This document shows positions 33,566 through 46,900 of a stretch of DNA of 64,000 nt, in pieces. Numbering within the stretch: the first letter of the stretch is position 1; every line of letters begins with the position of its first letter. This DNA comes from Serpula lacrymans var. lacrymans S7.9 (Eukaryota > Basidiomycota > Agaricomycetes > Boletales > Serpulaceae): NCBI RefSeq assembly GCF_000218685.1, contig NW_006763300.1:122565-186564 (forward strand), written 5' to 3'. A program made the position numbers and the translations under genes. The notes beneath the pieces were generated by a model, which saw only the letters and a list, made by a program, of their open reading frames with translations, did not search any database and was not told where the DNA came from.

Positions 33566-36500
33566 TCATCTAAGCTTCCTTAATCCACGAGTCCCAATAA
33601 TGTTCGTTGATTTATCTGTCAATGCGCCCTTGGATGGGATAGACGATTTGTTCGTTATAATCTTTTTAGTCTCCAAGGGTATGGACTGTAAAGATGGTAT
33701 TGTCGTTACCGTAGACGAGACTGAAGACATCGATAATGCAAGAGGGGATGTTGAATTAGATGATTGCTCTGAGGGCGCAGGGGTCCCCCGGTCGGAAGAC
33801 TGTAGTGTGGCATCTTCTTCATGCTCTTCTTCCGGAAGGGATGGCTCTTCCGCAGGAACGTTTTCTCTATTCCACTTAGGTGATCCGTCCTTCTTCCAAG
33901 CTTTCATAAGAGCGTCACGACTTTGGGTCAGTTCCCATTTATCAATGACCTCCCAAACGCGTTTCCGAGGTGTCAAACCAGTAGGTATGTCTTCACGGGT
34001 TCCTTGCTCGACAAGTGATTGCGCGGTTTGCTGTAAGGTGGACAATTTCGAGCTCGCGGAGTGGTGGTGCTTCTCCGTAATTTCTGCAATACCTGTACTC
34101 TAACGACCAAAGCCAGAACGATGAGACAGAGTAAATCAATCGACAGAGACGCATTCACTGACCTCTGAAAGAACCCGCCCTACAAACCCTTCTACGTTTC
34201 GGGAACTAGAGGCCATCCCACGCTGCAAATGGCGCATATCCGATTGCACATCGGTGGCCATAGCATTCGTGCTTTCTATTCGTGCTCTTTTAGCACGTTT
34301 GTGACGGTCAAGACCTGTGTCCAGCAAATGGGGTTAGCCCAACATGTAAGGTAAATATAGCTATCCTCTTACCGCTGTTGAAAGCCACATCGAAACTCTG
34401 CCCATTACGTTGGATTTCTCCTGAGAAGGTAGTTGTGGATGTAGATACAGAGCCCTGTAAACCAGAAAGACTATTCTTGAGGGTTGCTTTCGCTAGATCC
34501 ATATGCTGCATACTCATGAGTCACCACTAAAATAAAAGATAGTAATGTCTACCTTGAGTGCTCCATCTCTTGTTCTCTTCCCTTCTGCTCGTCTTCGCTC
34601 AAATGATGTGGTTGCTTCAGCTTCTTGAGTAGAAATCTCCGATGATAATGCCTCATGACGTTGGCTAAATTTGCTCAGGTCTTCCTCGCCCTTGACATTT
34701 TCATCCAGAAACGCCCCACAGGTTTGTCGCAGTTCTTTATCTCTAACAGCAACAAACTCTCCGAGCAACCCAGAAACGCGTTGAACAAGCTCGTCCTTCG
34801 CTTTCTCGGACCTGACCTTCTCGGTCTCCAACGCACGCACCAAGCTCGTATTTTGCTCTCGAATTCGCGTTATCTCGGCTTTGACCATATCATCGACAAG
34901 CACTCTTGTGTCTGACGTTGCCTCGCCTTCTAGTCGTACGAAGTCAAGAGCTTGCTGGACGATGGTATCGATGAGCATGCCCATCGCTTTGAACATATCT
35001 TCAGCCTGGTAGTGAGATTAAATGAGATTGGAACGAGCTGCAGAGGTAATAGCTTACTGTAGCATAGTCACTTAGGGCTGAGGAATAAAGTTCCTGACAC
35101 ATAACATCACAACTGGCGCGCAAGGATTCTGACCATCCATCGAAAGTAGCTCTGAGGTTTCCCTGCATCTCTTGGGCAGCACGTTGCGTTGCGGCTATTC
35201 CCTCAGAGGATGCTTCATCTTTGGATTGTATGGTCTTCAAATAGTCTTGTAAGCGCTGTAACTGCTGGTCGATGCGTTGTGAGTGGCTTGTGAGAGTTTC
35301 AAGTTCTTTGGTTTGGAATTGTCTCGCTTCGGTCTGAAGTTTCTGTGCATTGTGTGCTGATGTCTTGATGAACTCGTCAAGTTTGGCAGAAAGGACTTGA
35401 ACTTCTCCCGTAATAATCTTGCCATGAGTCGTTACCGCCTTCGAGTTAGTATGAAAAGTTTTTGTCTTTCGCTCTGAGTGGTAAACCTGGTGAGCTGAAA
35501 GTCTTCATCACGGACTTTGGCAGAATTGACTCACGGAGTTTATCGAACAAGCTGCTAACGTCGCAGATACTCTCTGTAGCAACCTGCTTCAGCCCCAAGG
35601 CTACACCGTCCAGCTTGCCTTCGTTGGCCTGATATGCTTGTCGTACTATTATCTCTTCCTCCAGTGCACCTTTAACAACTTGCAATTGACCATCTTTCAC
35701 TTCAAGTTCTCCCTCTGCTTCTTTCAGCTTCTCTCTTGTCACTTTCAGTTCTCCGTCTCTCTTCATCAGCAAACCAATGCTCTGCTCGAATTCCTCCCTA
35801 ACGCTTCTCAATTGGCTTTCCACGATTTCGACCTGTTTCTTCGCTTCCTCCATTTCTGTCTGTTTGAGTTCTTGTTCAGCACTCATCTGGTTCCAAGTTT
35901 CCTCGGAAAAGAAAATCCCGTTCTTTTCGCGTGCAGCAAGGACATCAGCTTTGAGACGTTCTATTTCAGCCACGTATTCTTTCAGGAGGGAGTTTCGAGT
36001 CATGCGCTGATTTACTTCAGGTTTGTTGCGGATCGACTTGGCACGCATTGCGTAGTCCAATGTGGATAACGTTTCTTCCATATTTGACCGCGCTGGCGAT
36101 ATGGTTGCGATGATGCATGTTTTTGTCCGACCTCCCAGTGAATCTTGAAGAAGGCGTGTCAACTTTGACTCTCTGATACGACGAAATAGTTATGAGACTA
36201 TGGACAACCGAGCGGTATAAATTCTTACCGATAAGGGACGTGTGATGATCGATCAACCAAAGCATTAATTACACGTCCCAGAGTAAGTAAGCTTTGATTG
36301 ATCATTCCAGCTTCTTTTGCTCTTTTGTTTTCTGCACCTGATCGTCCAATGTTCTCAGATCCTGCCAAATCGACAAGGTTAAGCTTGCCGACTTTAAGCA
36401 GGTCGTCTCCCATAGCTGATGTTTCTTTCATATGCACGGTGATCGAGAATACTGAGTGAGATCGACTAGAGTGGTCGTTGAATTTGGTAGCTGCAATTTG

Positions 36501-37429
36501 CCTGCGGTGACTGCCTTTTGTAAGGAGAGCCAAAGCGTCGCTTGCATCTTTGACTGGCATTTCTTCCAGACCTTGTATGAATACGCCTTTCTTGCTGGCG
36601 TCATCGAATATCTTGAGGCTTCCTTGATTGTCTGCCGAGTTACCCTTCCCCATAGGTTGAATGCTCCCTGTAGGAGCAGAGAGATCACTTGCGAGAAGAT
36701 CTCTCAGTTCCTCGTTGTAAAGCTCGACGAATGATATCTTAACGCTATAGTCTGCAGAAGATGTCTCCAGTTGATGGAAAAGGCGAAAGAGAACCCGGGG
36801 GATCATCCCGGCTTGGGAGGATGGGTTGCCCATTGGCGTAGGTGTTAAATCACCTTGCATAGTGTAACTATTCATAGGTTAGCGAATACAACGCAAACAT
36901 ATCTTCAACAAACGCACGTTTTTCCAGTCCCAGTTTGCCCATATGCAAAAAGTGTGCAATTGTATCCCATCAGTACTTCATCCAGCATGGGGCTCACGAC
37001 GTCATGATATATCATAGCTTGATCCGCTTCGGGGCCAAAGACCAGGTCAAATGGGTAGGTGCGAGTTGGTGCGAGCGTTATGACGCCCAAGCTCGATACT
37101 GGGGAAGATGTTTCTATTGTCACGTCCTGACTCTTGGAGCCATTCGAGCTGATGATGATAGGAGAATTTTCCTGAACCTCGCGCTCCGAACGTCTACGAC
37201 AGCGGATGACTACTTGAATGTTGGTTTCTGCGTCGTCCTGTTGGTGAGACTGAGATTTAGTGCTTTTGTTTTGAGAAGAGGATGCAATGCTGCTGATCAG
37301 TGTTGCTTCAGTGGGAGACGTGAGTGTGGGCGTTGTGTGAGATCGTGCCATGGCCGAGGGTGGCCTGATAGAGTTTTTCGCGGTCAAATTTACACGAGAT
37401 CTGGATGATGGGGGGCGTCGTGCAGCCAT
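33566..37429 (-). CDS. Kinesin-5 (BimC/Eg5/Cin8 type) mitotic motor
   Basis: Homotetrameric plus-end motor that slides antiparallel microtubules and builds the bipolar spindle. ATG at 37429, stop ending 33566, about ten introns. Low-complexity N-terminus of ~70 residues, then the motor: [17 protein letters not shown]-loop GQTGTGKT (next to an intron at about 36864-36910, after which YTMQGD follows), [11 protein letters not shown] (switch I), [13 protein letters not shown] (switch II), [18 protein letters not shown] and [16 protein letters not shown] neck and coiled coil (35.2-36.1 kb) lead to a long stalk with many Glu/Lys heptads. Near the C-terminus [11 protein letters not shown] is a BimC box with the CDK site T-P-R-K. 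The tail is Ser-rich and ends GTRGLRKLR. It is divergent from ELF1 across 213 nt. Confidence 0.93.
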
Positions 37430-37642
37430 TGTATGATAGCTTCGTCGTCGTCGGCGATGATGAGCACGAGCTTGACCTCACTGTATCTGTTGGCAGCACT
37501 GTCAACCGTGACAGACGCGACAAAGAATAACGCGACTGGATCACGTGCACCCGTGGGACACTATGTCTGTATTACACGATTTTGAAGTTGCTGACTGTAG
37601 CGTTGACTTCTGTACTCGAATATTTCCTTCTAGTAGTCGACC
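37430..37642. promoter_or_regulatory. Bidirectional promoter kinesin-5 / ELF1 with E-box
   Basis: 213 nt between divergent ATGs. CACGTG at 37542-37547 is an exact E-box (Cbf1/bHLH type); AACGCGA lies 13 nt before it and is a near match to a cell-cycle box, not an exact one. Confidence 0.45.
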
Positions 37643-38080
37643 ATGGGGAAACGCAAGAAGTCATCACGAAAACCGGCAGCTGCAGCAAGAACCAAGGTTC
37701 CGCTGGGTACCCCTTTGTCCTGTGGATATACCTTCATCGTGCTAATATTGTATTAGATACTGCTTTTACATGTCTGTTTTGTCACCACGACAAGTCCGTG
37801 ACAGTCAGAGTAGACAGAAAAGAAGGCATCGCTCAGTTGGTTTGTAGAGTGTGTGATCAGCGGTATCAGAGCAAAGTCAACCGTACGCTCAGGTTCGACT
37901 ATCCTTGTTTGCTATCAGCTCATATGTTCTCTAGACTTGACAGAACCTATCGACATCTATTCTGAGTGGATAGATGCTGCTGACGCTGCACAAAAGGACG
38001 AGCACTCCCATCGCCGTCCCACTGCTTCTTCAAGCAGACCTGTTCCAGCCCCTCCATCCATCGGAAGCGATGACGACTAA
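37643..38080 (+). CDS. ELF1: Transcription elongation factor Elf1 / ELOF1
   Basis: Small zinc-binding protein that travels with RNA polymerase II, aids passage through nucleosomes and supports transcription-coupled repair. Exons 37643-37706, 37757-37882 and 37935-38080 give 111 aa. Basic opening MGKRKKSSRKPAAAARTKVP, then the zinc ribbon TAFTCLFCHHDKSV and LVCRVCDQRYQSKVN with both Cys pairs intact, and the conserved LTEPIDIYSEWIDAAD. The C-terminal extension of about 27 residues (HSHRRPTASSSRPVP...SDDD) goes beyond the human form (83 aa) and is shorter than the acidic yeast tail. The rule of two short introns splitting the zinc ribbon hides it from ORF searches. Confidence 0.95.
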
Positions 38081-38617
38081 CCTTTAGTTTGCATCCTTGA
38101 CGGATATCGAGGCTTTTATGGCGTACCACCACTCTCGCCATCACCGTAAAACCTTCGATAGCCAGGTGCTTTCACGGAGAGCACATTTGGTGCTACCTTC
38201 AATCCATATGGAGTGTAGGCTACCTGGTTATCTCTAGATCCCACCAAGCTATCTAGTTGGTCTTGAAAACAATAGAGATGATATCATTATTATTCTTACA
38301 GCTTTTGTAGACTATTGTCTGTTAGGATAGCATTGTAATTGACCTCCTACAGAGCTGTGGATACTGCAATTGTATGTTAGAAAATTGCTTGATAAGATAA
38401 TTTACCCGTGGCACAAGATTTCAGCCACAAATAGAAGACTTGGCTTCCCGCTGCCCTTTGACACTCATTTAGCCACTTCTCTGCAGTAAGCTGACGACGA
38501 AATCATTTCAGTCACGACAGCGAGCACTTTCTTTGATTTGATCACTTTTATATACCCTTGGTGCTGGTGGCACACGTTCTCTAGACCAATACCCCCAGCA
38601 TAGAATCGTCTCCCACC
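38081..38617 (+). promoter_or_regulatory. ELF1 3' flank and kinesin-1 promoter
   Basis: 537 nt. TATATA at 38549-38554 lies about 65 nt upstream of the kinesin-1 ATG and is the only clear promoter motif. No gene seen. Confidence 0.45.
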
Positions 38618-41600
38618 ATGGCATCCAGTACTAACATCAAGGTCGTTTGTCGGTGAGATACCGTTAGCCTGCTGCTTACAGCGCATAGGGCTCAAATCCA
38701 ACCTTTCGCGATATTTTATCGCATCACAAACAGGTTTCGTCCACCCAACTCTCTTGAGCAAAGGGAAGGCGGTGAAATCGTGGTAGCCTTTGATGACAAT
38801 CTTCAATCCGTCTACATGCGCGGCTCCCAGACCGTCTCGGGGCCAGAGAAGGATGGGTTCACTTTTGACAGAGTGTTTCCGATGGGAACGCAGCAAAATG
38901 AAGTCTTTGATTATGGTGTAAAAGAGTTAGTTCCACGTCAATCACGCGTAGCTCAACGTGCGTCAGCTAACATGAGCATCATGCAGTATCGTCAAAGGTA
39001 AAGTTCATTCCAACTTAAACCGGAGCAGTTATCCAGTTACAACGCATGTAACATTCTCATCGACGCGTGTCGATGTATACTTCCTCACCTGCTTTGCTTT
39101 GCTGTCACGATATCTGATTCTCTCACAGATGTATTGGACGGTTATAACGGTACCGTTTTTGCCTACGGACAGACAGGTAGTGGAAAGACATTCACCATGA
39201 TGGTATACTTGTATTGTTATTCGCTCGCGTTGTCAGCTTCTCATACGAATCCACAGGGCGCCGATATAGACTCCCAGGAGTTGAAGGGAATAATACCTCG
39301 AATAACGGAACAAATATTTCAGTCGATTGTAGAATCCGACGCACACCTCGAATACGTCGTTAAAGTATCTTACATGGAGATTTACCTTGAGCGCATAAGG
39401 GATTTGTTGGCGCGTAAGTTTGCTTATGCTCACCATTGTAATATATATACTCAAAGAAATCCCTTTCTAGCCCAGAACGATAACCTTCAAGTGCATGAGG
39501 AAAAGTCGAAGGGTGTTTACGTGAAGAACCTTTCAGATTACTATGTTAGCAGTGCTCGTGAGGTCTACGAGATCATGCGACAAGGAGGAGCAGCTCGCGT
39601 TGTTACGTCCACGAGTTAGTACAGCTCTCCACTGTCTCTTTTATTTTCTGACTGGAGTCTGGTAGACATGAATGCCGAAAGTTCACGTTCACATTCCATT
39701 TTTCTCATCACCATTCAGCAAAGGAACACCGAATCTGGTGCACTGAAAAGCGGCAACCTATATCTAGTCGATCTTGCCGGCTCCGAGAAAGTTGGTAAAA
39801 CAGGTGCATCCGGGCAAACTCTGGAAGAAGCCAAGAAGATCAATAAATCGCTGTCCGCTCTGGGAATGGTCATCAATGCTTTGACTGATGGGAAGGTACG
39901 TAATGGGTAGAACAGACTGCCGTTAATGCACTGAACATACTTTTTTCCCTTTTCAGGCAAAGCATATACCGTATCGTGACTCCAAGCTCACCAGAATTCT
40001 GCAAGAATCTCTTGGTGGAAACTCTCGCACCACTCTTATTATTAATTGTTCACCTTCTTCTTACAACGAGGCCGAAACTCTCGGTACTCTTCGTTTTGGT
40101 ATTCGCGCGAAGTCCATCAAGAACAGTGCTCGTGTCAACGCAGAGCTCTCACCTTTAGAGCTGAAAGGTCTTTTGTCAAAGGCAAACCTAGCCAACACTA
40201 AGCATCTGGCGTATATACAAGCATTGGAAGCAGAGCTCGCAATATGGCGTTCTGGTGGCCACGTCGAGCAAAGCGAATGGGCTACATCAGATAAACCTAC
40301 TGCTGGAACCGCTACGAAGAAACCAGCAAGTTCTCCTGTTCCTTCTTCGACTCCTGCCAGGAGCATGACACCTGTCAATCCTCTGATCGAAGGTTTGAGG
40401 GGTGAATTGGAGAGTCGACCTCAAACTCCTACTGTTGTGGGTCTCGAGAAGGACGAAAGAGAGGAGTTTTTGAAGCGAGAGAACGAGTTGAGCGACCAGC
40501 TGGCAGAGAGGGAGAGTGCTTTGAACGCAGCGGATAAATTAGTGAAGGAGCTTCGTGAGGAATTAACGTTCCTTAAGGAACAGGAGAACGCACTTTCTAA
40601 GGTTCGTTCGTTGTATCTACATCTAAGCTTCAGGATTTTCTGACGAAGCTATCTCTAGGAAAATAAGTCGATGTCTGCACAACTTAACGAGCTCCGTCTG
40701 CAAGTGGAGCGATTAGACTATGATAACAAGGAGGGTATCATTACGGTCGACATTCTTAAAGAGCAGAACTTGGACGCTAAGAGTGAACTCGAAGAGCTGA
40801 AGAGAGTTATTGCCGAGTTGAAGAGCGCTCCGAAGAACACTTCGGTGGAAGACAAAGAGAAGCGTAAGCAAGACAAGATGGCTATGATGATGGCGAAGTT
40901 CGATACTGTGAGTTTCCTCGCTTACAAATTGACATCCTCATGAACAACTACCTTACAATCGTATAGGGCGCGTTTTCGGAGAAAGACGAACAACTCAGGC
41001 AGCTCCTTGCTAAATTGGATGCTATAGACACAGAAGACTCGATCAAAGCGTTGACCGTTGAAGATTTGGTTGCTGTGAGGAGGCAGCTTGCAGATGGGCA
41101 AACTCTCGCGCGTGAAACCGTAGATCGTCTAAGACAGAGTCAGGAAGAGAACGAGATGATTGTCCGAAGACGGGACGAGTTGGAGGGCCGCCTATCAGCT
41201 CTAGAAGCGGAATACGAGGAGCTTCTGGGTGAGTCATTGCATCGACATTGAACACGAATGCATTACTGATCAGAGCTGTTTCTTCTTTGTATAAAGAGAA
41301 AACAATCAACGACGAGGAGATCAGTAATGTTGATCTTGCAGAGTCTATGTCTGAGCTGAAGGTTCGTTTCAAGCATTTAACGTGATTTATTTTTCTGAAA
41401 TATTTCATAGAACAAACTGGAGGCGCAATATGCAGCCAAACGGGATGCTCATGTCAGCGAAGTTGCAGACTTGAAGCAGCAGCTCGAGTTGAAGTCGAAC
41501 GAAATCAGGACCCTCAATTCATCTATTGACGGGCTGAAGGGCGTGAATGAGGAGCTCAAGGTATGTTTACTCCGATCAAGTTCACTCGTGGCTGACTTTA

Positions 41601-42612
41601 CGTATGTGATAATCAGCGTGCTTTTGCTGTCACCTCCGCTGGTATCGAAGGCGGAAAGAACCTGGCGGAGAGCGCTCAAGACTTGGAGCGGACACGCAAG
41701 GCTATCAATGTGCAGCTAGCGGAATTCGACGGAGTCAAGAAGTCTCTTATGCGTGACTTGCAGAACCGTTGCGAGAAGGCGCGTCATCCGTTCTGATTTC
41801 TACGTTATCGCTAATTTATCGTCATGGCAGGTTGTGGAGCTCGAAATCCAATTGGATGAGATTAAGGAGCAATACAACAACGTGATTCGGAACAGCAACA
41901 GCAAAGCCCAGCAGAAGAAGATGGCGTTCTTGGAGCGCAACTTGGAGCAACTGACTATCGTTCAGAAGCAGGTTGGTATCCGCAGCTACCACGTTTTTGC
42001 AGTCGGACTCAGTTCCTTTTATAGCTTGTGGATCAGAACTCTACGTTGAAGAAGGAAGCTGGTATCGCAGAACGTAAACTTCTTGCGCGGAATGAACGGA
42101 TACAGAATTTGGAGAACCTGCTGCAAGACGCAGACCGCCGTCTATCAGTTCAGAACCAGAAGTTTGAGGCCCAGCTCCAAGCAGTCAAGGATAGGCTTGA
42201 CCAAGCTCGCGGTGAGTGCTGACGAAGGATGATGTGTTACAAGTTTATAATATTTGTATTTAACAGCACAAAAAGCTTCGACAACGTCTACGTTAAACTT
42301 TGGCCGCATTGCTAAACCCCTGAGAGGTGGAGGAGGTTCTGCCGCGGCTGCAGGTGTGATGGGCGGTGCTATGCCAGTTTCTGGGGCTAGTGCGTCATCA
42401 GCCAATCCATTGGCCAGATTACAGAATGAAGAGGGGTAAGTGGTGATTTACATTTATTCGCTGGTCTTCACTAAAGATTTTCACGACCACGTTGATGCTT
42501 ATCGGAACAGTGCTGGCGGTAAGTTGGATAGTGCGATAGTGCTATCAATTATTCTGACGCATTGTATCACGCAGCCAAACGTGCATCCTGGTTCTTCCAA
42601 TCTCGGAATTAG
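38618..42612 (+). CDS. Kinesin-1 heavy chain (fungal conventional kinesin)
   Basis: Dimeric plus-end microtubule motor that moves vesicles and, in hyphae, helps deliver secretory cargo and dynein to tips. Starts [12 protein letters not shown] at 38618; about a dozen introns. Motor: [15 protein letters not shown]-loop GQTGSGKT near 39.17 kb, [13 protein letters not shown] (switch I), [13 protein letters not shown] (switch II), [17 protein letters not shown] and [15 protein letters not shown], then the neck and a long coiled coil with the fungal kinesin stalk [11 protein letters not shown] and [17 protein letters not shown] Gly/Ala-rich tail with [18 protein letters not shown] ends [11 protein letters not shown]. 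The last junction uses an 8-nt exon (42511-42518). No light-chain site expected, as fungal kinesin-1 lacks light chains. Confidence 0.93.
42511..42518 (+). other. 8-nt micro-exon near the kinesin-1 3' end
   Basis: TGCTGGCG lies between intron 42436-42510 (GTAAGT...ACAG) and intron 42519-42574 (GTAAGT...GCAG). Included, it gives [13 protein letters not shown] and a stop; skipped, the last exon is read in another frame that stays open for about 20 codons. Confidence 0.7.
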
Positions 42613-43988
42613 ATACAGCTTCGAATCGTTTTTAACCTCCACACATAATACCCACAGGGCTGTTTGTATCTCGTTACATTGCATCTATCGTCGATCCTTT
42701 TTAATGCATTATATTGCGTCCAATATGTAGGGAAATGAGGACGGGGAAGTAAAACAAGGTTTTGCAATTTGCAAGATAAGTATAGACTATGCTATTCTTG
42801 ATCGAGGCGTAGACTAGTACCCTTGGGGTGAATGGTGCGGATACGATCCGGCTCGAAGGTATCCATCCAGAGTCCCTGGTCTCGTGAAAAAACGGTGGGA
42901 GATAAGAACATGGATGAGTAACGTGCAATGGGTAGCCCGGGCCAAGATTGCATAAACTGGGATCCGGCTCGGCTGTGGATGTGGTGCTATAAAGGCGCTC
43001 AGACAGACTGCAAAATTGCAGGTCGAGCTGTTGAAAAAAAAAAAAAACTGACAGACGCGATGAGAGTCTGAGGTGTTCCATGGTGATCGCAAGTAGTAAT
43101 ATTTTTGTGACAGACCTACAGCCATGGGGGCTGAGTGGATGCCGGGCGTTAGAGGTGGCGTTGAGCTGGTATTACCTAATGGCGACTTCTGTGAAGGGCT
43201 GGATAAAAGAAGGCGTTTGGTGGAAAGAAGAAAAGCGCATCAGTGGGTGCATGATAAAATTTGCAGCAGAACCACGTCAGAGAGATCTCGTTTGTAAATT
43301 TTTATTCGGGGCTTACGCGAAGGCGGGGACCTATGAAAGGCTGTGTGTGGTGTCTCATTCCGCAATAAACACCGCGAGTTTCGGTCGTCTGGGCGCGGTA
43401 ACGAGCGACGCTACACAGGGCCGTACGGGTCCATTTTCGGTTTCAGCGGAACCAAATTACCACTAGCGATTCAATAACGACGTGTGGAAATAACACCAAT
43501 CCCACCTTCCTTTGCTCTTTTTTTCTTTTCTTTTCACAGCTGCAGCGCGATCATTCCTAACATTGTCGCGTTTGCTCTTTCTTCGTCTTCAGGTATCGCC
43601 AATCCGGGGTGTACACACGCAATCTGCGGGATCTTATTCTCTGGTCAGTGCCCTATTATTATGTTCTAAACGCGTCGTGTCCGAAACACACCCTGCCAAA
43701 CGTTTTTCTTTTCTTCGCGTTATCCTTCGCGCGTCCTCGCATTGTTGGCGGTCTGTTTATTACGCATCCGCTCTTTTTAAGCTTTGTTCAACGTGTCTCA
43801 TTGGTCTAACCTTTATTCAATTACTCTTTAGCCTAATTCTTTGCAAACATCCACTTACAATCCTATAATTTGACATTCCTGTCTTTTCCGCTTTCCGTGA
43901 GTCACACCTCTTCCTTCCTCTTTCCTTCCTTGCGCTGATCCTTGTCCCAGCGGGCAAATAATTTACTCTCCGTACTTGTTCTACATCC
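42613..43988 (+). promoter_or_regulatory. Long 5' region of the PUF gene with leader intron
   Basis: 1.38 kb without a recognisable gene. It holds the kinesin-1 3' UTR, a run of about 14 A near 43033-43047 and several pyrimidine-rich blocks from 43500 on. A leader intron is well supported at 43897-43950: donor GTGAGT, branch-like CTGAT, pyrimidine tract, acceptor CCCAG, 38 nt before the ATG. A second possible acceptor, TTTTCACAG, is near 43540. ACGCGT occurs at about 43671. Open frames such as 43080-43466 (+) look like no known protein. Confidence 0.5.
43897..43950 (+). other. Probable 5' UTR intron of the PUF gene
   Basis: GTGAGT at 43897, CTGAT about 17 nt before the end, CAG at 43948-43950; 54 nt, the usual intron size in this window. 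Confidence 0.6.
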
Positions 43989-46900
43989 ATGTCAGCTCAC
44001 ACTACTGGAGATACTTCTCGCAAGCCCTCGGGTTCCTCAACTCGCTCAGCAGGCCACTCCCCATCTGCGTCTCCGAGTAACGTGCGTTGCGTCTTACTCT
44101 CACATGACTCACACCTTACGAAATTTTACAGGCGCACTCGCAGCGAAAATTAACTCCCACAACCGCGAGCAACATGTTTGGGATGGGCATGGGCAGTGCT
44201 ACTAGCTTGAAAGGTCTGAATTCTGGCTGGCAGGTAAGTGATCCACTATCTGTCATCAATTGTGTCTTACTCATGTCATACACAGGTATGGGGCACTGCG
44301 ACTCCTCCCTCCAAAAGGAACGCGTCGATCTCTTCCGCAGCCAGTGTCAACGATCTTTCGCCCTCGCAGGGTGATAGCACCTATCGCGGTACCCTTGGTG
44401 AAAGCTGGAGTGCCCCAAGATCGTCCAGTGCTACTTGGGACGAAATGAGTGGTAGTCCACAAAAAAATGACCTATCGCAGGTAGTGAGTCATGTCTCGCT
44501 TCCATACGACTCTCGTGGATTGATGGTATTTTTAGGAATCCCCTCTGTCATTACATCATGCAAGGCAAAGGCAAGCTAATGTCGGTCATGCGCCCGCTCT
44601 TGCAGCACCGCGGATCGTAAGTTTTGTTTTACCTATGCGAGAAGCCGAGCTGACAATTCTTCTTTACGAAGGACGATAGAGCTTCGGCAGCCGCGGGGCA
44701 GTTCTCGCCACAAAGATTCGACAATAATATTTCGAAGGACTCTTCCGTGCCGAATAGATACTCGACGACGACTTCGCCTACAAAACCAGTAGTTTACGGA
44801 TCCGCCGCCTTCGCGAACCAGAACGGGAATTATGATTCCTTGCAGGCGTCTTCAATTGCGGAAAATGAACTGTCTATGAGTCTACGTGGCATGGCCGTGG
44901 AGGATGACTACGTTAATGGTCAGGCATCGCAATATAGGCAACAAGTGATGGGCGCTCAGTATAATGGAGTACAAAGTGTCTCGCCCACTATCCCCCAAGT
45001 TCGCGCTCCCTACCCTATGCAACAAGGTCGTTCCCCTTATGGCACTTATGCTCAGCCAGAATATCCGACGTATTACACTAACGGAACTGGGCGTGATCCT
45101 TATATGGAGTATAGCTATGGTTATGGTAATGCTGCAGACCCTTCGGTTTATGGTTCCACTACCGGCATAACCAATGGTTCATCTCCGGGCAACTTGTACT
45201 CTATGAGTGCGCAGACGTTGCACCCCAATGCTGTCGCAGGCCAACAAACTGGTATGTTCTACGATTACTCGACGTCTGGTCGACCGCCAGCTTCGCAATT
45301 CTATTATCCTGCGCCGCAAGCCATGCTATATCCTACGCTATCATCGCATTCGCCGATACCAACTCCCCAGCTCAGCGCCGCTATACCTGCCACTTTATCT
45401 GACAAGAAGCGCGATTTGCAGGTACATATACTCTCATATGAAGTCATTGTGTTTTATGTGTTTATTCTGTTTTTGGTATAGTACAACATACAGCAGCAGA
45501 TGACCCCACAGAACCTTATATACCCGGGCATGCGTTCAACACCATCCCCTCATTCGCAAACGTACGGCGGGGCGCTCGACTATAGTGCTCAGCTCCCTAT
45601 GTTGCTTTCAGGAGGTGGGATGTACGCTCCCGGAATGAACGGCCAACAGCCTCTGCACATGTACCAGCAGAATATGGCTGGGCGTCGCAACGATGTTCAT
45701 GAGCCTGCTATGGCTCTTCGCAGCCCCCTGCTTGAAGAATTCAGAGCAAACAAGGCTCGCAAGTGGGATCTCAGGGTGTGTGCTGAGCCATATCTTTGGT
45801 TTCAATTCAATATTTACTTTACGATAGGATATATTTGGCTATGTCGTGGAGTTCAGCGGTGACCAGCATGGATCACGGTTTATTCAACAAAAGCTCGAGA
45901 CTGCTACGAGTGAGGAGAAGCAGCTCATGTTCGATGAGATAGTTCCCAACAATACGTTGCAGCTCATCCAAGACGTATTCGGAAACTATGTAAGACGTTT
46001 TGCGCCCACTGTTGCCCTGCCTGTCTTCATTATACTTTTTAGGTTATCCAAAAGTTGTTCGAGCACGGTACACAGGTGCAAAAGACTGTCCTTGCTAATA
46101 CTATGGAGGGTCATGTTCTTCCTCTGTCTCTTCAAATGTATGGCTGCCGTGTCGTACAAAAGGTACGTCCCACTATTCTCATTCTCGGCTGTCCCTGACC
46201 GAAAGTTCATGTCATCCAGGCAGTGGAATATGTACTCCCAGAGCAACAAGGCGCGTTTGTTAAAGAGCTTGAGCCCCACGTATTGAAATGTGTCAAAGAC
46301 GCCAATGGGAATCACGTAAGTTGAATTTATTTAGACTTTGCTCCGCATTTTAACCGCTTTCCCCCGAAAGGTCATCCAAAAACTGATTGAACGTGTTTCA
46401 CCTGAACGTTTGGCATTTATCAACTCGTTCCGAGGAAATGTGTATGACCTGTCGACACATCCCTACGGCTGTCGGGTGTTGCAAAGATGTTTTGAGCATC
46501 TCCCAGAAGATCAGACTCGACCACTTTTGGACGAATTGCACAGGTATATGATCAATTTGATGCAGGATCAGTTCGGGGTGAGCTGTCATTTCTTTATCAT
46601 CAGAGAACTGGTTATCTAATCGTGCGGGTTAGAACTATGTTGTTCAGTTTGTTCTGGAACATGGAAAGGCTACGGATCGAGCACAAGTCATCCTGAAATT
46701 GCGTGGACAGATTTTGCAGATGGCCCGTCACAAATTCGCCTCTAATGTGTGCGAAAAGGCGCTTATGACTGCGGATGCTGATAGTCGCCGTATCTTGATT
46801 GAGGAGATCATGACCCCCAAGGCTGACGGTGTGAGCCCTATTGTGACCATGATGAAAGATCAGTTTGCAAGTAAGTTGTTGTGATTTCGCAGTGTTATTT

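Noticed and set aside
37525..37535. MluI cell-cycle box in the kinesin-5 promoter
   Set aside because: The sequence is AACGCGA, not ACGCGT; only the E-box is an exact match.
43080..43466. 128-codon plus-strand open frame between kinesin-1 and PUF
   Set aside because: No recognisable motif; composition is like the surrounding non-coding DNA.
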